A stretch of 64,000 bases of DNA from Prolixibacteraceae bacterium (GTDB lineage Bacteria > Bacteroidota > Bacteroidia > Bacteroidales > Prolixibacteraceae), in NCBI GenBank assembly GCA_025210775.1, contig JAOARB010000028.1, positions 119,423 through 183,422 of the forward strand. Reading direction: 5' to 3'. The translations under genes and the position numbers were made by a program. Of the stretch, positions 8,914 through 17,985 are shown one piece after another (position 1 is the first letter of the stretch; the number at the start of each line of letters is the position of its first letter). Below the pieces are notes generated by a model. That model worked only from the letters and a program-made list of their open reading frames with translations. It did no database searches and was not told the DNA's origin.

Positions 8914-8964
8914 ACATCCTGCTTCTTCTTTTTAACACAAAAGAGAGAAGTGGGATGTTTTTTA
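8914..8964 (+). terminator. intrinsic terminator after the receptor operon
   Basis: acatcctgcttcttctttt pairs imperfectly with aaaagagagaagtgggatgt around a 6-nt loop, followed by TTTTTT. Ends the 5315-8890 operon. Confidence 0.75.
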
Positions 8965-9074
8965 TATTAAGTAAGATTAAGTAAATATCTTACTTGGAAA
9001 TGTATCGAAACCTCTTCTTCAGTGAACAATCAAAATTAACTCCATTAACATATAGTTTAATATAAAAACGCACG

Positions 9075-9082
9075 TATCTTTG
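9075..9082 (+). promoter_or_regulatory. -7 element TATCTTTG for the 9187 gene
   Basis: TATCTTTG fits the TAnnTTTG consensus. It implies a leader of roughly 95-100 nt before the ATG at 9187. No clean -33 TTTG is seen at the canonical spacing. Confidence 0.4.
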
Positions 9083-9186
9083 TTTTATACTTCTTTCTAC
9101 GATTGAAACCTCAACAATCGGATAAGCAGGAAGAGTATTTCACCACACTATTCGAAATAACCAAAGAGTAGTAAAACAAAAATATA

Positions 9187-12100
9187 ATGAGACCAGAAGA
9201 AGCAGATACAGAATATGATCTGATTTATATCCCTTGGGATATTGAGAGTATGCGCAGTGCACTACAAAGGTATACAGAACTTGTACAAAGTGGCAAAGCT
9301 TTTGACGAAGACTATTGCACAGCACATTTCACACATGATATTTCGAACTTCAGTGAAGATTTAAAAGAATATCATAAAGAGACGATCACACAATTAGAAG
9401 AGAATAAAAAAGCGAATACAGGAGAGCATTATTTCTATAAAATAGCTATAGAGATACCTGCCTTAAAAGAGGATATCATCAAGTCCTGTGAGGCCATGGT
9501 AGATTATGCAAGAAGGATTAATGACTCATCTAAAATGTGGCTTACTTGTGAAGAACCATTTGGTATTGAAGCCCTTTATATCACCGCAACCAAATATCCA
9601 GAATATGGTTATCTGTTAGCCAGTTTTATTATTCCTTATTGGGATGACGAACATATGGGCGAATCTCTTGGCTATCTTGGTTTATGGAGCGACAAAATTG
9701 GGATCACCAATGATACGCTAAAAGCACTATGCTACTGTGATAACAGCATGGCTAGAGAACAGATGCTTGGATATAGCACATGGGATGGTGGAGACACTGA
9801 ACCTATTGAAGATATTCCTTTTGACATTGTACGTCATTTCCGTTCACATCCAGAAAAGTTTACCGAGTTTAAAGAGATCCTTCTTAAGAGGTATGAACAT
9901 ATGCCATTCCTTCAATACTCAGATGATCGTGACGATTATAATGAGAATCCCATTAGATCTCTTTTTATGGATATGCTCTACCCTATCGATCCTTATGAAG
10001 TATGGGAAGATGATTTCGACACAGACCAATGGTTATCACAGACGTTCGTTGATCTTCCAACAGATAAAACGATTGCGGAAACAAAAGCATATATCGAACA
10101 ACGATTAGAAAGACCTATCGTTCCTTCTTTCAGTGAATATCGAGAGAAACAACGAATTGAAGAGCGTAGAAAAGAGATCGAAGAAGAGATACGTAAAAGT
10201 CAAGCGCCTTCCGCAAATGAAAAATGGAAGGATCTTATTGTAAAGATCTTTTCTAATGGTGAAGCACTTTGGGATTATATTACCAATAAGGACAATACAT
10301 CAACACGACCTAAAGTAGAGAAGTTAGATATAGTAGAAGAAGCGACTAAAAAAGAATGTCTATATGCAAAAGAGTTAAAAGAAAGTTGTTCTTATGGCTC
10401 TTCTCTATCGTCACAAATTACTTCTTTTATCAAGGATTTTGACCAATCGCGAAGAAAAGAAGTGCCCTATAGAACAGAGAAAGAGAGAAAGAGTGAGATC
10501 CTTCGTCTCTACGATGTACTACATATAGCCATGGGGAGTCCTTCTATTGACAGCAGACTAATGCACCATTTCACCAAAAGAATTGAAGTGGGAACAACAG
10601 AAGAAATATTAGATAGATATCCTCGTGATTGGACCACACAATTAGATTTCTATCTCGAAACAATAGATGATCGATATAAGGACGAGATAAAGTACTATCA
10701 GTTACTCCCTCAAATCTATAATATTATAAAAGAACATAGAGAGGAAGCTACGAGTGTTATTAAAGAAATACTGGAACCTAAAGAAGATGATCACTTAGAT
10801 GAGGACGATTGGAATTTCGATGATAAGAAAACAATATCACGATCTACCTTAGTGCTTCTTACACTTTACCTATACCACACTGATCACTCTAACCATATTG
10901 ATGACGAGTTTTCTCAACTATGCCTATCTTATTGTAGAACTCATATTCAAGAGACCTATTTTACACTTCTAACAAGTCATGCACAATGGCCTAAATATAA
11001 AGAACTGCAAGAAATTAAAGCAGAGACCTTCACAGACTCTTATCGTATCAAAAGACAGAAAGATATGATCGAAAGATCTCAAGCTTGGTTACCTGTCGAA
11101 GAGTATCTTAGAAGTGGAAAAATACAAGGAGAAGGAGATAGTAATGATATAAGTTCAATTATTGAGATCCTTCGAAAGAATCTAACTTACGACGATAGAA
11201 CTCCTATTGCCGAAAAACAACAAGGCTACGACTGTTTCTTCGAAAGAAGAGAGGGCGCTCCTATCGTCATTACGGCATTCCTTGCAGCCTCTATTCAAGA
11301 GATTGGGTTCAAAGAAATATCTAAAAGGCTGTTATATCTTTGTTTTGAATTGGCCCCATTACGCATTATCTCTCTTCTAAAAGGAATAATGCCACAGTTA
11401 TCCAATCCTAGAGAATATCATTTGTTTACCAATCATTTAGATCTTCTTAAAGAATATGGTCTTTCTGACTATGGTTATTGGGGATATCAATTAATTACAC
11501 TTCATAAATTTATCAATGTCGAGAATATTCATCTAATCAAATTAGAAGAAGAACAGGAGTATGTCAAGAAATATGTGCAACTCGTTCGCCTCTTTACAGA
11601 AAATATTCATATTGAATTAGATGCTAGTCATCCATTATGGCTAATTAGCGATCATATCTATAGTATCCAGAGGGCATTAGAAGAGAGTAAGAAATACATT
11701 GATCGAAGACACCATTCGAATATCATCAAAGCAGCAACCACACTTTTTGGTTTTCAAAATCAATATCAAGTAAGTCTCGACAAACTAGCTATCGATAAAC
11801 TTAGAAGAGAAATCAAAGAGAATCTTTGTTCTCCTTTTTTATATTATGAGAAGTATCTACAATATGTTGGTGTCGAATCAAGAAAAGAGAGACTCTACCT
11901 AGGAGACCAAGAAAAGATTAATAAGCTAGTCGAGCTTAACACTACTCCATTATCTGATGAACAATATCAAAAGTTAAAGCACCATTACGCTTCAGAAAAA
12001 GACGGATGGGTACAGCAATGTATTGTATTAGACAAATCTGATGGTAAAATATTGCATAATGCAGATGCTTTAAACTTGGCAAGAGAAGCAGTCAAAAGAG

Positions 12101-13170
12101 GCGAAGAGTCTCCTGTCTCGAGTATTGATATTCTTTTTGTGGCACCTTGTGTTGAATCACATCTTGAAGCCATCACCGCTTACGAAGGAAAGGATGCACA
12201 TCAAATATGGATCTCATTCTTTGACCAATATATCTTAGGAGATAAACCTTTTTCATATATTGAAAATCTTCTTCAGTTTACCATTCATGATTATGGATTC
12301 TTCGAAGGGTTAACCAATTATAATGATACTTTTATTGATGAATATTTCTTTAACCTAAGCCCTAGAGTTCAGAAGATCATCATCAATATCCTAGGTAGTC
12401 AAGGAAGTAAAAAACTAAACCTACTAACCAGAAATGATCGTAGAGAAGAGAAAAAGAAGCTCGTAGATGTAATGATCAAGGAGGAGTGTGCCGATAAAAT
12501 TCTTTTTAATTATTTGGTCCTTATAGGGGATCGCTTTAATCTTAAAGAGTTGGCAGCAAAAGTAAATTGCTCAGAATATATCAAACAGAGTAATATCACT
12601 CAGATGATATTTGCGCTAACCTCTATTGCTTCCCTACGAAGATATCATAAATTAATCTTTGAACTTCGTTCTCATCCTTCTTTAAAAGTCCAAAATGCAA
12701 CCCAAGAGTTGTCACGTATTTTCTCTATATCAGAAGAGAATCTGGATTTATATCGTATTATCGACTTCGGGTCTTATATAATGGGACTTGCAGACAATAA
12801 GGTAACAGAAAAAACGAACGTAACAAGAGAAGCGTATACGCCGATATGTGACCTACAGTCGGATAAGATCATCATAAAAAAGGGAATGTATATCGGTCTT
12901 CGCTTTACAGCCACAAATCCAGAGAAAGCACCAAAAGTATGTGATCACAAAGTGGTTGTAACCCATCCATCAAGAGACAAAGACGGTCAAATAAAGATGA
13001 TGCAGTCTGGATGGCAACAAAATGGATATAGTAATTCCGCAATCTTCTTAGGTTGGTGTTTCGAGACCACAGAAGAGATTATTGCAGGAGACTATCGTTT
13101 TGAAGCATTCGATTTATATGGAGAATTGCTCGTATCTAAAACGATTACGGTAAAAATCGAAGAACAATAA
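9187..13170 (+). CDS. large protein of unknown function, DUF3859-like C-terminus
   Basis: 1327 residues, no signal peptide or membrane segment, so probably cytosolic. The body is almost entirely helical, with many Asp/Glu/Lys clusters and a short coiled-coil stretch near residues 313-337 (REKQRIEERRKEIEEEIRKS). The last 120 residues switch to beta structure and resemble the DUF3859 domain: 'VVVTHPSRDKDG', then 'FLGWCFETTEEIIAGDYRFE' and a final 'KTITVKIEEQ'. The middle reads like helical repeats (HEAT/TPR-type scaffold), but no specific repeat consensus could be assigned. It is monocistronic, with its own promoter-like element and terminator. I do not recognise the full-length family. Confidence 0.85.
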   Translation: MRPEEADTEYDLIYIPWDIESMRSALQRYTELVQSGKAFDEDYCTAHFTHDISNFSEDLKEYHKETITQLEENKKANTGEHYFYKIAIEIPALKEDIIKSCEAMVDYARRINDSSKMWLTCEEPFGIEALYITATKYPEYGYLLASFIIPYWDDEHMGESLGYLGLWSDKIGITNDTLKALCYCDNSMAREQMLGYSTWDGGDTEPIEDIPFDIVRHFRSHPEKFTEFKEILLKRYEHMPFLQYSDDRDDYNENPIRSLFMDMLYPIDPYEVWEDDFDTDQWLSQTFVDLPTDKTIAETKAYIEQRLERPIVPSFSEYREKQRIEERRKEIEEEIRKSQAPSANEKWKDLIVKIFSNGEALWDYITNKDNTSTRPKVEKLDIVEEATKKECLYAKELKESCSYGSSLSSQITSFIKDFDQSRRKEVPYRTEKERKSEILRLYDVLHIAMGSPSIDSRLMHHFTKRIEVGTTEEILDRYPRDWTTQLDFYLETIDDRYKDEIKYYQLLPQIYNIIKEHREEATSVIKEILEPKEDDHLDEDDWNFDDKKTISRSTLVLLTLYLYHTDHSNHIDDEFSQLCLSYCRTHIQETYFTLLTSHAQWPKYKELQEIKAETFTDSYRIKRQKDMIERSQAWLPVEEYLRSGKIQGEGDSNDISSIIEILRKNLTYDDRTPIAEKQQGYDCFFERREGAPIVITAFLAASIQEIGFKEISKRLLYLCFELAPLRIISLLKGIMPQLSNPREYHLFTNHLDLLKEYGLSDYGYWGYQLITLHKFINVENIHLIKLEEEQEYVKKYVQLVRLFTENIHIELDASHPLWLISDHIYSIQRALEESKKYIDRRHHSNIIKAATTLFGFQNQYQVSLDKLAIDKLRREIKENLCSPFLYYEKYLQYVGVESRKERLYLGDQEKINKLVELNTTPLSDEQYQKLKHHYASEKDGWVQQCIVLDKSDGKILHNADALNLAREAVKRGEESPVSSIDILFVAPCVESHLEAITAYEGKDAHQIWISFFDQYILGDKPFSYIENLLQFTIHDYGFFEGLTNYNDTFIDEYFFNLSPRVQKIIINILGSQGSKKLNLLTRNDRREEKKKLVDVMIKEECADKILFNYLVLIGDRFNLKELAAKVNCSEYIKQSNITQMIFALTSIASLRRYHKLIFELRSHPSLKVQNATQELSRIFSISEENLDLYRIIDFGSYIMGLADNKVTEKTNVTREAYTPICDLQSDKIIIKKGMYIGLRFTATNPEKAPKVCDHKVVVTHPSRDKDGQIKMMQSGWQQNGYSNSAIFLGWCFETTEEIIAGDYRFEAFDLYGELLVSKTITVKIEEQ

Positions 13171-13360
13171 TCCATTCTTTATTAAACAAAATAATAGTTG
13201 GATACACCAATATTGGATGCTTAACATGTCTACCTATCTTGATATATTGTTTGTTTGATGATGAATAAGAAGACGTCTATTTTATTGGATAAAGTCGAAT
13301 AGGCAAAAATTATTTTATTCAACATCAGACCTACTGCTTTTCTCAAAAAAAATGCATTTT

Positions 13361-13402
13361 ATCCCCCGCAACAGATATCAGATCTGTTGTGGGGATTTTA
13401 TC
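13361..13402 (+). terminator. terminator for the 1327-residue protein gene
   Basis: atcccc(c)gcaacagat pairs with atctgttgtggggat (15 bp, one bulged C, one G-U) around a 5-nt loop, followed by TTTAT. The A-rich 5' side may let it act in both directions. Confidence 0.75.
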
Positions 13403-13413
13403 CTAACTCTATC

Positions 13414-13457
13414 AAAAAAAACACTTAACTCGAAGAATAAATTCCTCAAGCTAAGTG
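13414..13457 (-). terminator. terminator for the royal-jelly-family gene
   Basis: Read on the minus strand, cacttagcttgaggaa and ttcttcgagttaagtg form an imperfect stem followed by eight T. It lies 50 bp after the stop at 13508. Confidence 0.7.
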
Positions 13458-13507
13458 CAAACAAAACTATATTTAACTAATAAAATAATCTAGGGTTAGT
13501 TGTCATA

Positions 13508-14590
13508 TTATTTTAATTTCTCTATTAATTGGGTTGGAAGAAAACGATACAACTGGTAAGCATCTCTTTTTTGCTCTGGAATATGAATTTGTGATATAGT
13601 GAAATAAATATAACCATCATTATCAATAGCAAAAGAATCAGCCCATCTTATTCTTTTATCTTTAATCACTTGATGAATACGTCCTTTGGTATCAATCATA
13701 TTAATCGAATGATGCTCTATACCCCCCATCCATAGATTGCCCTTCTTATCAAAAATCATTCCGTCTGTCGCTGGTATTTGTGTTATCTTTTCAACCTTTT
13801 GTGCCAATACTTCTCGATCAAGACCGACCTCTCTTAGATATTGTGTAGCAATACGATAAAGCGTATGACTAGTTAATGCACTATAATATAAATATTTACC
13901 ATCGGGAGTCAATGCAATTCCATCAATATGTACTTTATTGTCCCATCTAAAACTATCACAAACCAGATGATCTTTTTCACATTTTGTTGAATGATGGTGA
14001 TCTAACACCCTACGAGCAACACCACTTTGTAGATCCAAAACAATAATTGCACCATCTCCTGAATCCGAGATATATGCTACATTATTTTCATTGTCAATAC
14101 GTACGTCATTATAATAAGAACCTTTTTGATAGAGTTCTTTAGTAAAACGATAACTCCTCAACAAAGTATTATTCGGTAGATTAAAACAATATAAAACAGG
14201 ACCTCCCTCTAAAACGCCTTTAAACTGAGGATTCTTTGTATCAAGTACCCACAACCGATCTATATCATCTACCACCACAGATTGCACTGAAGTAAAATAT
14301 TTCTCCCCATCGGTTTCATTCCATTGTTTATTCGGATAAGCCTTAGACTCTCCACGAATCACCTCTGCTACACTTACAGGCTTTTTTTCTGCCCAATGAG
14401 GATAATTAACAAAAATACGTCCATGCTTAGACAATGCTACTCCGGTCCATTGATCAGAAGAGGAGGCCATCAGTTCTAATGGGTCACACTCTTGGCGTGG
14501 GCCACAACAACTTAGTACCCCCCCTATAATCAAAAAAAACATACAATAGAATAGTAGATAATATCTTAAACTCTTTACTCTTTTTTTCAT
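13508..14590 (-). CDS. major royal jelly protein-family beta-propeller lipoprotein
   Basis: 360 residues. An N-terminal hydrophobic signal ends in a lipobox-like 'GGVLSCC', so the mature protein is probably lipid-anchored outside the inner membrane. The body matches the MRJP/yellow (L-dopachrome tautomerase-related) propeller: 'RLWVLDTKNPQ', 'SYYNDVRIDNENNVAYISDS', 'DGIALTPDGKYLYYSALTSH', 'TDGMIFDKKGNLWMGGIEHH'. Bacterial members are often related functionally to SMP-30/gluconolactonases, but substrates are unknown. Single gene with its own terminator, and no metabolic neighbour to suggest a pathway. Confidence 0.8.
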   Translation of the reverse strand: MKKRVKSLRYYLLFYCMFFLIIGGVLSCCGPRQECDPLELMASSSDQWTGVALSKHGRIFVNYPHWAEKKPVSVAEVIRGESKAYPNKQWNETDGEKYFTSVQSVVVDDIDRLWVLDTKNPQFKGVLEGGPVLYCFNLPNNTLLRSYRFTKELYQKGSYYNDVRIDNENNVAYISDSGDGAIIVLDLQSGVARRVLDHHHSTKCEKDHLVCDSFRWDNKVHIDGIALTPDGKYLYYSALTSHTLYRIATQYLREVGLDREVLAQKVEKITQIPATDGMIFDKKGNLWMGGIEHHSINMIDTKGRIHQVIKDKRIRWADSFAIDNDGYIYFTISQIHIPEQKRDAYQLYRFLPTQLIEKLK

Positions 14591-14989
14591 AAGAACAATA
14601 ACATAAGACTTGTCTCATCATAGATATATAATGGTAAATAGAAAAATCAATAGTCTGTCCAAATTAAAAAATTTCAATAAAAATCACCCTAGTATAAAAG
14701 GGAACAAAGAACACCTTGGACATCTTGATATATCAAATATCAGACAAGAAATTAACAAATAATACAAAACAGTATAAAACAATGTAGATGATTTAAACTA
14801 TCTCATTTAAAGAACACATAAGTATAACAATATTAAATGCATTCGGTTTATGAAAACCATCGTTTTCTTATCTTTTTGCCACAAAATCATACCTCCTTAT
14901 TATCGATAGAAAACAAGCAAAAAATAAAAAAATGCCCCAAGATACTATCTATTTTTATTCCCATTAATACCCCAAATAAGGGCTTGTCC

Positions 14990-15395
14990 CTAAAAATAAG
15001 AAATCAAAGAAAGTCGATAATCATTCTCAGTAGGATTCCCAAAGGCAGATCGAAGAAATAGTTTCCTCTCTTGTTTTGTTCAATAAATTTAAATCTAAGG
15101 GAAAACGTATATCTGAATCGGCAACAGATGCATCAACTTTTAGCTCTCCGCTGTGAGTTGTTTTTTAGTTACTCGACTCTTTGTTGCTGGATTCTTCTTT
15201 GAAATTGCTTTTTTTTAATGCTTCCCCTTACTTTACCAGTGTTACAACCATTTTATCTAAAGATTCATGGTTTAATCTTTTACGAATAGTCACAAACAAT
15301 GAGGAATCAAAAATAGGCATGATTGTAAAACCTCGAAGTCCTACAAAGTATTGCATATACAACCCTAATAAGATAAAAGCAAAATACTGAATAAT
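14990..15395 (-). pseudogene. decayed transposase (IS1182/IS5-group, InsH N-terminal-domain type)
   Basis: On the minus strand, reading from 15395 down, several frames carry conserved transposase pieces: 'MQYFVGLRGFT', 'FDSSLFVTIRKRLNHESLDK', then 'THSGELKVDASVADSDIR' and 'FPLDLNLLNKTREE'. These match the Bacteroidota transposases with 'MQYFIG ... FDPSLFV.IRKR ... KVDATVA..DIRYPTDL.LLN.ARE'. The pieces are separated by stops and frameshifts, and the catalytic C-terminal two thirds are missing or unrecognisable below about 14990. Dead insertion-sequence remnant. Confidence 0.75.
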
Positions 15396-15449
15396 ACAGT
15401 GTCGAAACAGCTTTTAGTCGTGTTTAAAACATATTATGTATACCGAATA

Positions 15450-15520
15450 TTTACCTTTTCTTAACCTTCCCTATACCCACAACTCCATTTTGGGTATAGG
15501 GAAGGTTAAGAAAAGGTAAA
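15450..15520. repeat. perfect 30-bp inverted repeat (hairpin)
   Basis: Arms 15450-15479 and 15491-15520 are exactly complementary (starting tttaccttttcttaacc), with an 11-nt loop caactccattt. It has no U tract, so it is not an ordinary terminator. It is bracketed by acagtgtc near 15397 and gacactgt near 15603, which could be ends of a small non-autonomous element of about 215 bp. Confidence 0.9.
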
Positions 15521-15626
15521 GAAAGGGTTAAGGTGATATGTTTAAGATACCTATCATAATTAGTCAAATTATGGATATAAACATTACTAAAACCATAATT
15601 GGACACTGTCAAAATTGAGGCATAAA

Positions 15627-16127
15627 TCATCCCTGCTCTTTAAGTCCAAGTATCATCTTCTTTAACTCATTTGATAAAGTTTGCTGTTCACGTTTTGAAA
15701 GGAAATCTACAGCCTGTTTGGCTTCATCAAACCTTAGATGTATGGTCTTGTTTATTAACTCCATTCCTTTATCTGTCAAACCAACACGTTTGACTCTACC
15801 ATCTTCTGGATCTGGAGCCCTATAGACAAGTTCCATTTTCAAAAGACGATTAAGTGCAGCAGTCATTGCACCTGAAGTGATGACAACAGATTTCATTAAT
15901 ACAGATGGGGTCAATTCAAAAGGTTTTCCTGAACGCCTCAGTGTAGCAAGAACATCAAAATCAGTATAATGTATTCCAAAAGCTTCAACAGATTTACTCG
16001 CTCTTTTCTCAAGAATACGTCCCAAATAGAGGATTCGTCCTACAACCTCCATCCCTGAAGTATCAAGCTCTGGAGATTCATTACTCCAATCTTGAATCAA
16101 ATCTTCAATTAAATCTTTCTGTTCCAT
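15627..16127 (-). CDS. MarR-family transcriptional regulator
   Basis: 166 residues with the winged-helix MarR fold. An N-terminal dimerisation helix is followed by 'HYTDFDVLATLRRSG', the recognition region 'KSVVITSGAMTAALNRLLKM' and the wing 'DPEDGRVKRVGLTDKGMELI' (the D-x-R-x-x-x-V-x-L-T signature). MarR proteins bind palindromes as dimers and release on small-molecule binding. The closest palindromic operators in the window are two TATCTT-N6-AAGATA sites at about 19.13-19.19 kb, upstream of the aldolase operon, so this gene is a candidate regulator of it. That link is inference. Confidence 0.9.
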   Translation of the reverse strand: MEQKDLIEDLIQDWSNESPELDTSGMEVVGRILYLGRILEKRASKSVEAFGIHYTDFDVLATLRRSGKPFELTPSVLMKSVVITSGAMTAALNRLLKMELVYRAPDPEDGRVKRVGLTDKGMELINKTIHLRFDEAKQAVDFLSKREQQTLSNELKKMILGLKEQG

Positions 16128-16419
16128 TCAAATCAATATTATACTTTCTATACTAATGCAAAGATATAAACATTGTACAGATATGAATGGTTCTCTTTTC
16201 GTTATAAAACGAGACAATGAATAAAATATCATGTCACGAAATAGAAAAGGGAACTCGTAATGATCCCCTCTAAATAAATCTATATTATAAAACCTAACGT
16301 CTACATTAGTAAACAAAAAGATTCTATTCATCATCGTTTACATATCTAATTGGATAGCATTCATCCTATTTGGATTTTCCCATTCTAATACCACATTCTT
16401 TATAGAGATTGCTGATCTA

Positions 16420-16830
16420 TAACAACAAAGAGTCTCTGCATTTTGTCAACGACTTACTTTTAAGTTTTCTCGCGACCATGTCTGATTAACGGTCTTGACC
16501 GTAGTATAAATATTAAAGTCATCATTAAGTGGTACTCTATCTTTATATCGATGGTTGACTTTATGTGACACTGATGACACTTCAATCTTCTTAATATTGG
16601 GGGCATCTTCTCACTGAATATCTAAATAGCCATCACCTGAAGAATCAACAAGGTTCATCAATCCATTACTCGGAGTATAGAAAATAGAGGTCTCACTTTC
16701 TGATTTCTTTCCTGAAATAAAGTATCATCCAATCAAGTATCTTGGGTTATGATCTTCCGTAAATATTTTTTCTTTCCTCTGACTTATACTGATAACTAGA
16801 AATAACTCCACAGTAATCATCATAAAACGC
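16420..16830 (-). pseudogene. decayed FISUMP-type lipoprotein gene
   Basis: Minus-strand translation gives pieces parallel to the intact FISUMP lipoprotein at 59957-61267. 'KYLRKIITQDT' matches KYLWKVIAQDV. 'KSESETSIFYTPSNGLMNLV' matches SSESETYCFYTQPKGLLNL. 'EDAPNIKKIEVS' matches KDAPNLKHIEL. 'DDFNIYTTVKTVNQTWSREN' matches ADFNMYTTVKIGDQTWMREN. The frame contains in-frame stops (TGA after LDIQ, TGA after KVSR) and at least one frameshift, and the 3' part of the FISUMP domain is gone. Real decay, not a sequencing artefact, since several independent lesions exist. Confidence 0.8.
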
Positions 16831-16989
16831 TAAATATTCGTGTATTAATCTTGTATAAGGTTAGAAAGTCTCAGAAATATCCATACAAGACTCTATTTTC
16901 ATCAATTCAACAAAAAGATACAGATTTAAATGAATTTATGTTTCAAGCCTATCTACAATAAACGTCAATATTATATGTATAAAGCCATT

Positions 16990-17985
16990 TTAATTAAAAA
17001 AGTCGATCTCCTCTATTTCATTATTATCAATCAGCTTTTCATAAATATAAGCAGCACATGCAATATCCTGTATGGCCGTTCCTGTTGAATCATAAATAAT
17101 TATTTCATCATCCGTAAGACGTCCAGATACTTTTCCTGTAATCACCTCACCTAAATCTCCATGAACCTTGTCTTTATTAATAATTCCTAAGCTTATTGGA
17201 TTCTGTGTTTCACCAACTGCTACAATCTGACTTTTTATATCCCCTACAATCTTTGCATTCACAAAAATCTCAGGATCAAGTTCGTTCTTTCCAGGACTAT
17301 CTGCTCCTACTGCGGCAATAAAAGTACCTTCTTTGATCCACTCCTTTTTAATGTAAAAGTCTTTTGCAGGAGTACATGTAATTATGATGTTAGCTCCTCT
17401 ACATGCTTTTTCAATGGTATCTTTAATTATTTTAATGTGATACTTAGAGGAGATTCTCTCTATAAATTTATCTAATTTTGCTTCATTACGTCCTGCGATG
17501 GTAATCTGTTGAATATTCGCAACACACAACATTGCTTCTATTTGGGCTTCGGCTTGTTTACCATATCCAATAACGGTAAGGTAGATCGGTTTTTTAGGCA
17601 TCAAATATTTTGCTGCCACTGCAGTTGCTGCTGCTGTTCTCATTTGAGAAATAAGAGAGGATTCAAAAATACCTATCGGATATGCATTATCAGCATTTGA
17701 CAGATAGATAATCCCCAATATATTAGGCAAGCCATACCTGCTACTATTTTCAAAAAAACCTCCATTGGCTTTCAATCCATAATAACTATTCTCTCCTAAG
17801 ATGCCCCCTGTTTTAATGTGGTACTCTCCTCGAGGAGCATCAGCATGAATCAAGTTCGTTTCAATGCAATTATTCTCAGCATGGGCTCTATGTGCATAAG
17901 CTACCGCTTCAATATAATCTTTCATATCCATACACTTTGCATATGAAGATCGTGTAAACAAACGAGTTTTTGTATTCTTTATCAT
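16990..17985 (-). CDS. ornithine cyclodeaminase/mu-crystallin family oxidoreductase
   Basis: 331 residues. Substrate-side motifs include 'RGEYHIKTGG' and 'GLKANGGFFENSSRYGLPN'. The Rossmann NAD(P) motif is 'LTVIGYGKQAEAQIEAML' (G-x-G-x-Q-A), and later 'ITCTPAKDF', 'AAVGADSPGKNELD' and 'IYDSTGTAIQDIACAAYIYE' are hallmarks of this family. Members include ornithine cyclodeaminase, ketimine reductase, alanine dehydrogenase and iminosuccinate reductase (BhcD). Its start overlaps the stop of the upstream D-threonine-aldolase-like gene by 4 bp, so both act on a common amino/imino acid pathway. Specific substrate undetermined. Confidence 0.85.
   Translation of the reverse strand: MIKNTKTRLFTRSSYAKCMDMKDYIEAVAYAHRAHAENNCIETNLIHADAPRGEYHIKTGGILGENSYYGLKANGGFFENSSRYGLPNILGIIYLSNADNAYPIGIFESSLISQMRTAAATAVAAKYLMPKKPIYLTVIGYGKQAEAQIEAMLCVANIQQITIAGRNEAKLDKFIERISSKYHIKIIKDTIEKACRGANIIITCTPAKDFYIKKEWIKEGTFIAAVGADSPGKNELDPEIFVNAKIVGDIKSQIVAVGETQNPISLGIINKDKVHGDLGEVITGKVSGRLTDDEIIIYDSTGTAIQDIACAAYIYEKLIDNNEIEEIDFFN

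Larger units (their letters stand above)
13171..13507. other. convergent intergenic region
   Basis: 337 bp between convergent genes. It holds the two terminators listed separately. No coding remnant was seen. Confidence 0.7.

Noticed and set aside
14837..15390. Two plus-strand ORFs (74 and 69 codons)
   Set aside because: They lie antisense to or beyond the recognisable minus-strand transposase remnant and their residue composition is not protein-like.
16128..16334. 68-codon minus-strand ORF directly upstream of the MarR gene
   Set aside because: It occupies the MarR promoter region, is rich in Phe/Tyr/Ile without pattern, and has no recognisable domain.
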